From Clarkia xantiana subsp. parviflora (lineage: Eukaryota; Streptophyta; Magnoliopsida; Myrtales; Onagraceae), in contig JAPTYO010000010.1 of NCBI GenBank assembly GCA_036873135.1, positions 25,351,772-25,415,771 of the forward strand: 64,000 nt of DNA, read 5' to 3'. Shown here piece after piece: positions 63,578-64,000 of the stretch (its first letter is position 1; each line of letters starts with the position of its first letter). The notes beneath the pieces are model-generated. The model saw nothing but the letters and a program-made list of their open reading frames with translations, did no database searches and was not told the DNA's origin. The translations under genes and the position numbers were made by a program.

Positions 63578-64000
63578 TTTATTAAATTGTTTTGTTAGTT
63601 TCTCTTCTATATCGGCTTCCTTTGATTACTTCTTATCTTACAGTAATTTGTTTCTCCAAATTTAGTATATGGTATATTTTAGCTGAAAGAAGATTTATGA
63701 CGAGTTATTCAGTCGTACATTGCGCATAATTAAGCGTAAGTGAGAACATATAACAGAATATTTATTAAACTGAGTTTTTGCGGAAATTTATTTTAAAATA
63801 ACATATATTAAAGGTTGTTATAGGTGTTTTTTTCTATTGATTAATTATATCACAGTTCTTATATTAAAAAAATTATGATAATATGTCATTCGGAAGTTAT
63901 TTGCATTTATTTTCACATGAAACGATCTGTTTGTAATTTGGGCACCGTAGAAAAAATTATAGATATTTAATTACAATACGTAAAGTTAATAAACATGATA

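Larger units (their letters stand above)
61803..64000 (-). repeat. Rest of unit 2 and tandem unit 3 of the mini-RALF array
   Basis: 61808-61980 continues unit 2 (as at 37140-37325). Unit 3 proper runs from about 61988 to 63870. The last 110 bases again resemble the start seen at 61820, so the array may go on beyond the window. Confidence 0.8.

Overview
This window looks like nuclear DNA of a dicot-like flowering plant: AT-rich, with intron-bearing genes carrying GT..AG introns and site II promoter boxes, and mostly nested transposable elements (L1 LINE, Ty1/copia, Ty3/gypsy of the Tat/Ogre type, hAT, Mutator, CACTA). The species cannot be fixed from the sequence. Only about five host loci are visible. 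Most other open frames are transposon debris or shadows.

Layout, left to right. 1-2262: hairpin MITE, a small three-exon gene of unknown function (743-1761) and a solo LTR just behind it. 3801-4282: Mutator-type MITE. 4449-6745: ribosomal protein eS8 gene (RPS8, minus strand, five coding exons) with a site II promoter. 7900-14540: old copia element with an L1 LINE inside it, which in turn carries a Mutator element. About 15500-16123: one end of a CACTA transposon. 16157-28061: gypsy-type element A (target duplication AACTA), carrying a Mutator MITE and a Ds-like hAT and retaining gag, protease and an antisense coiled-coil gene but no reverse transcriptase. 28094-36005: pile-up of LTR pieces (two opposed copia LTRs, a reverse gypsy LTR, an Ogre-like LTR with leader).

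36006-64000: a tandem array of about 2-2.6 kb units, each with one intronless minus-strand gene for a 47-residue secreted peptide. The mature part is only the C-terminal half of a RALF hormone (ANxYxRGCS...CR). Two copies are intact (36648-36791, 39278-39421); the third (63435-63577) is frameshifted and has lost its TATA box. A 22-kb copia nest (39765 to about 61802) sits 343 bp upstream of the second gene. It contains a tandem duplication of its own RT region, a hAT element (44161-44999), a gypsy element (45098-54666), a Mutator MITE (56467-56999) and a reverse copia (57422-61671).

Several insertions can be read against an unoccupied copy of the same sequence elsewhere in the window, so boundaries and relative order are well supported. 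The most interesting biology is the mini-RALF array. The RPS8 exon 4/5 junction, the GC-rich palindromic Mutator element, the hairpin string in a gypsy LTR and the GC-rich island inside an Ogre-like LTR also deserve a look. All reading was by eye, so homology statements rest on motif recognition and not on searches.
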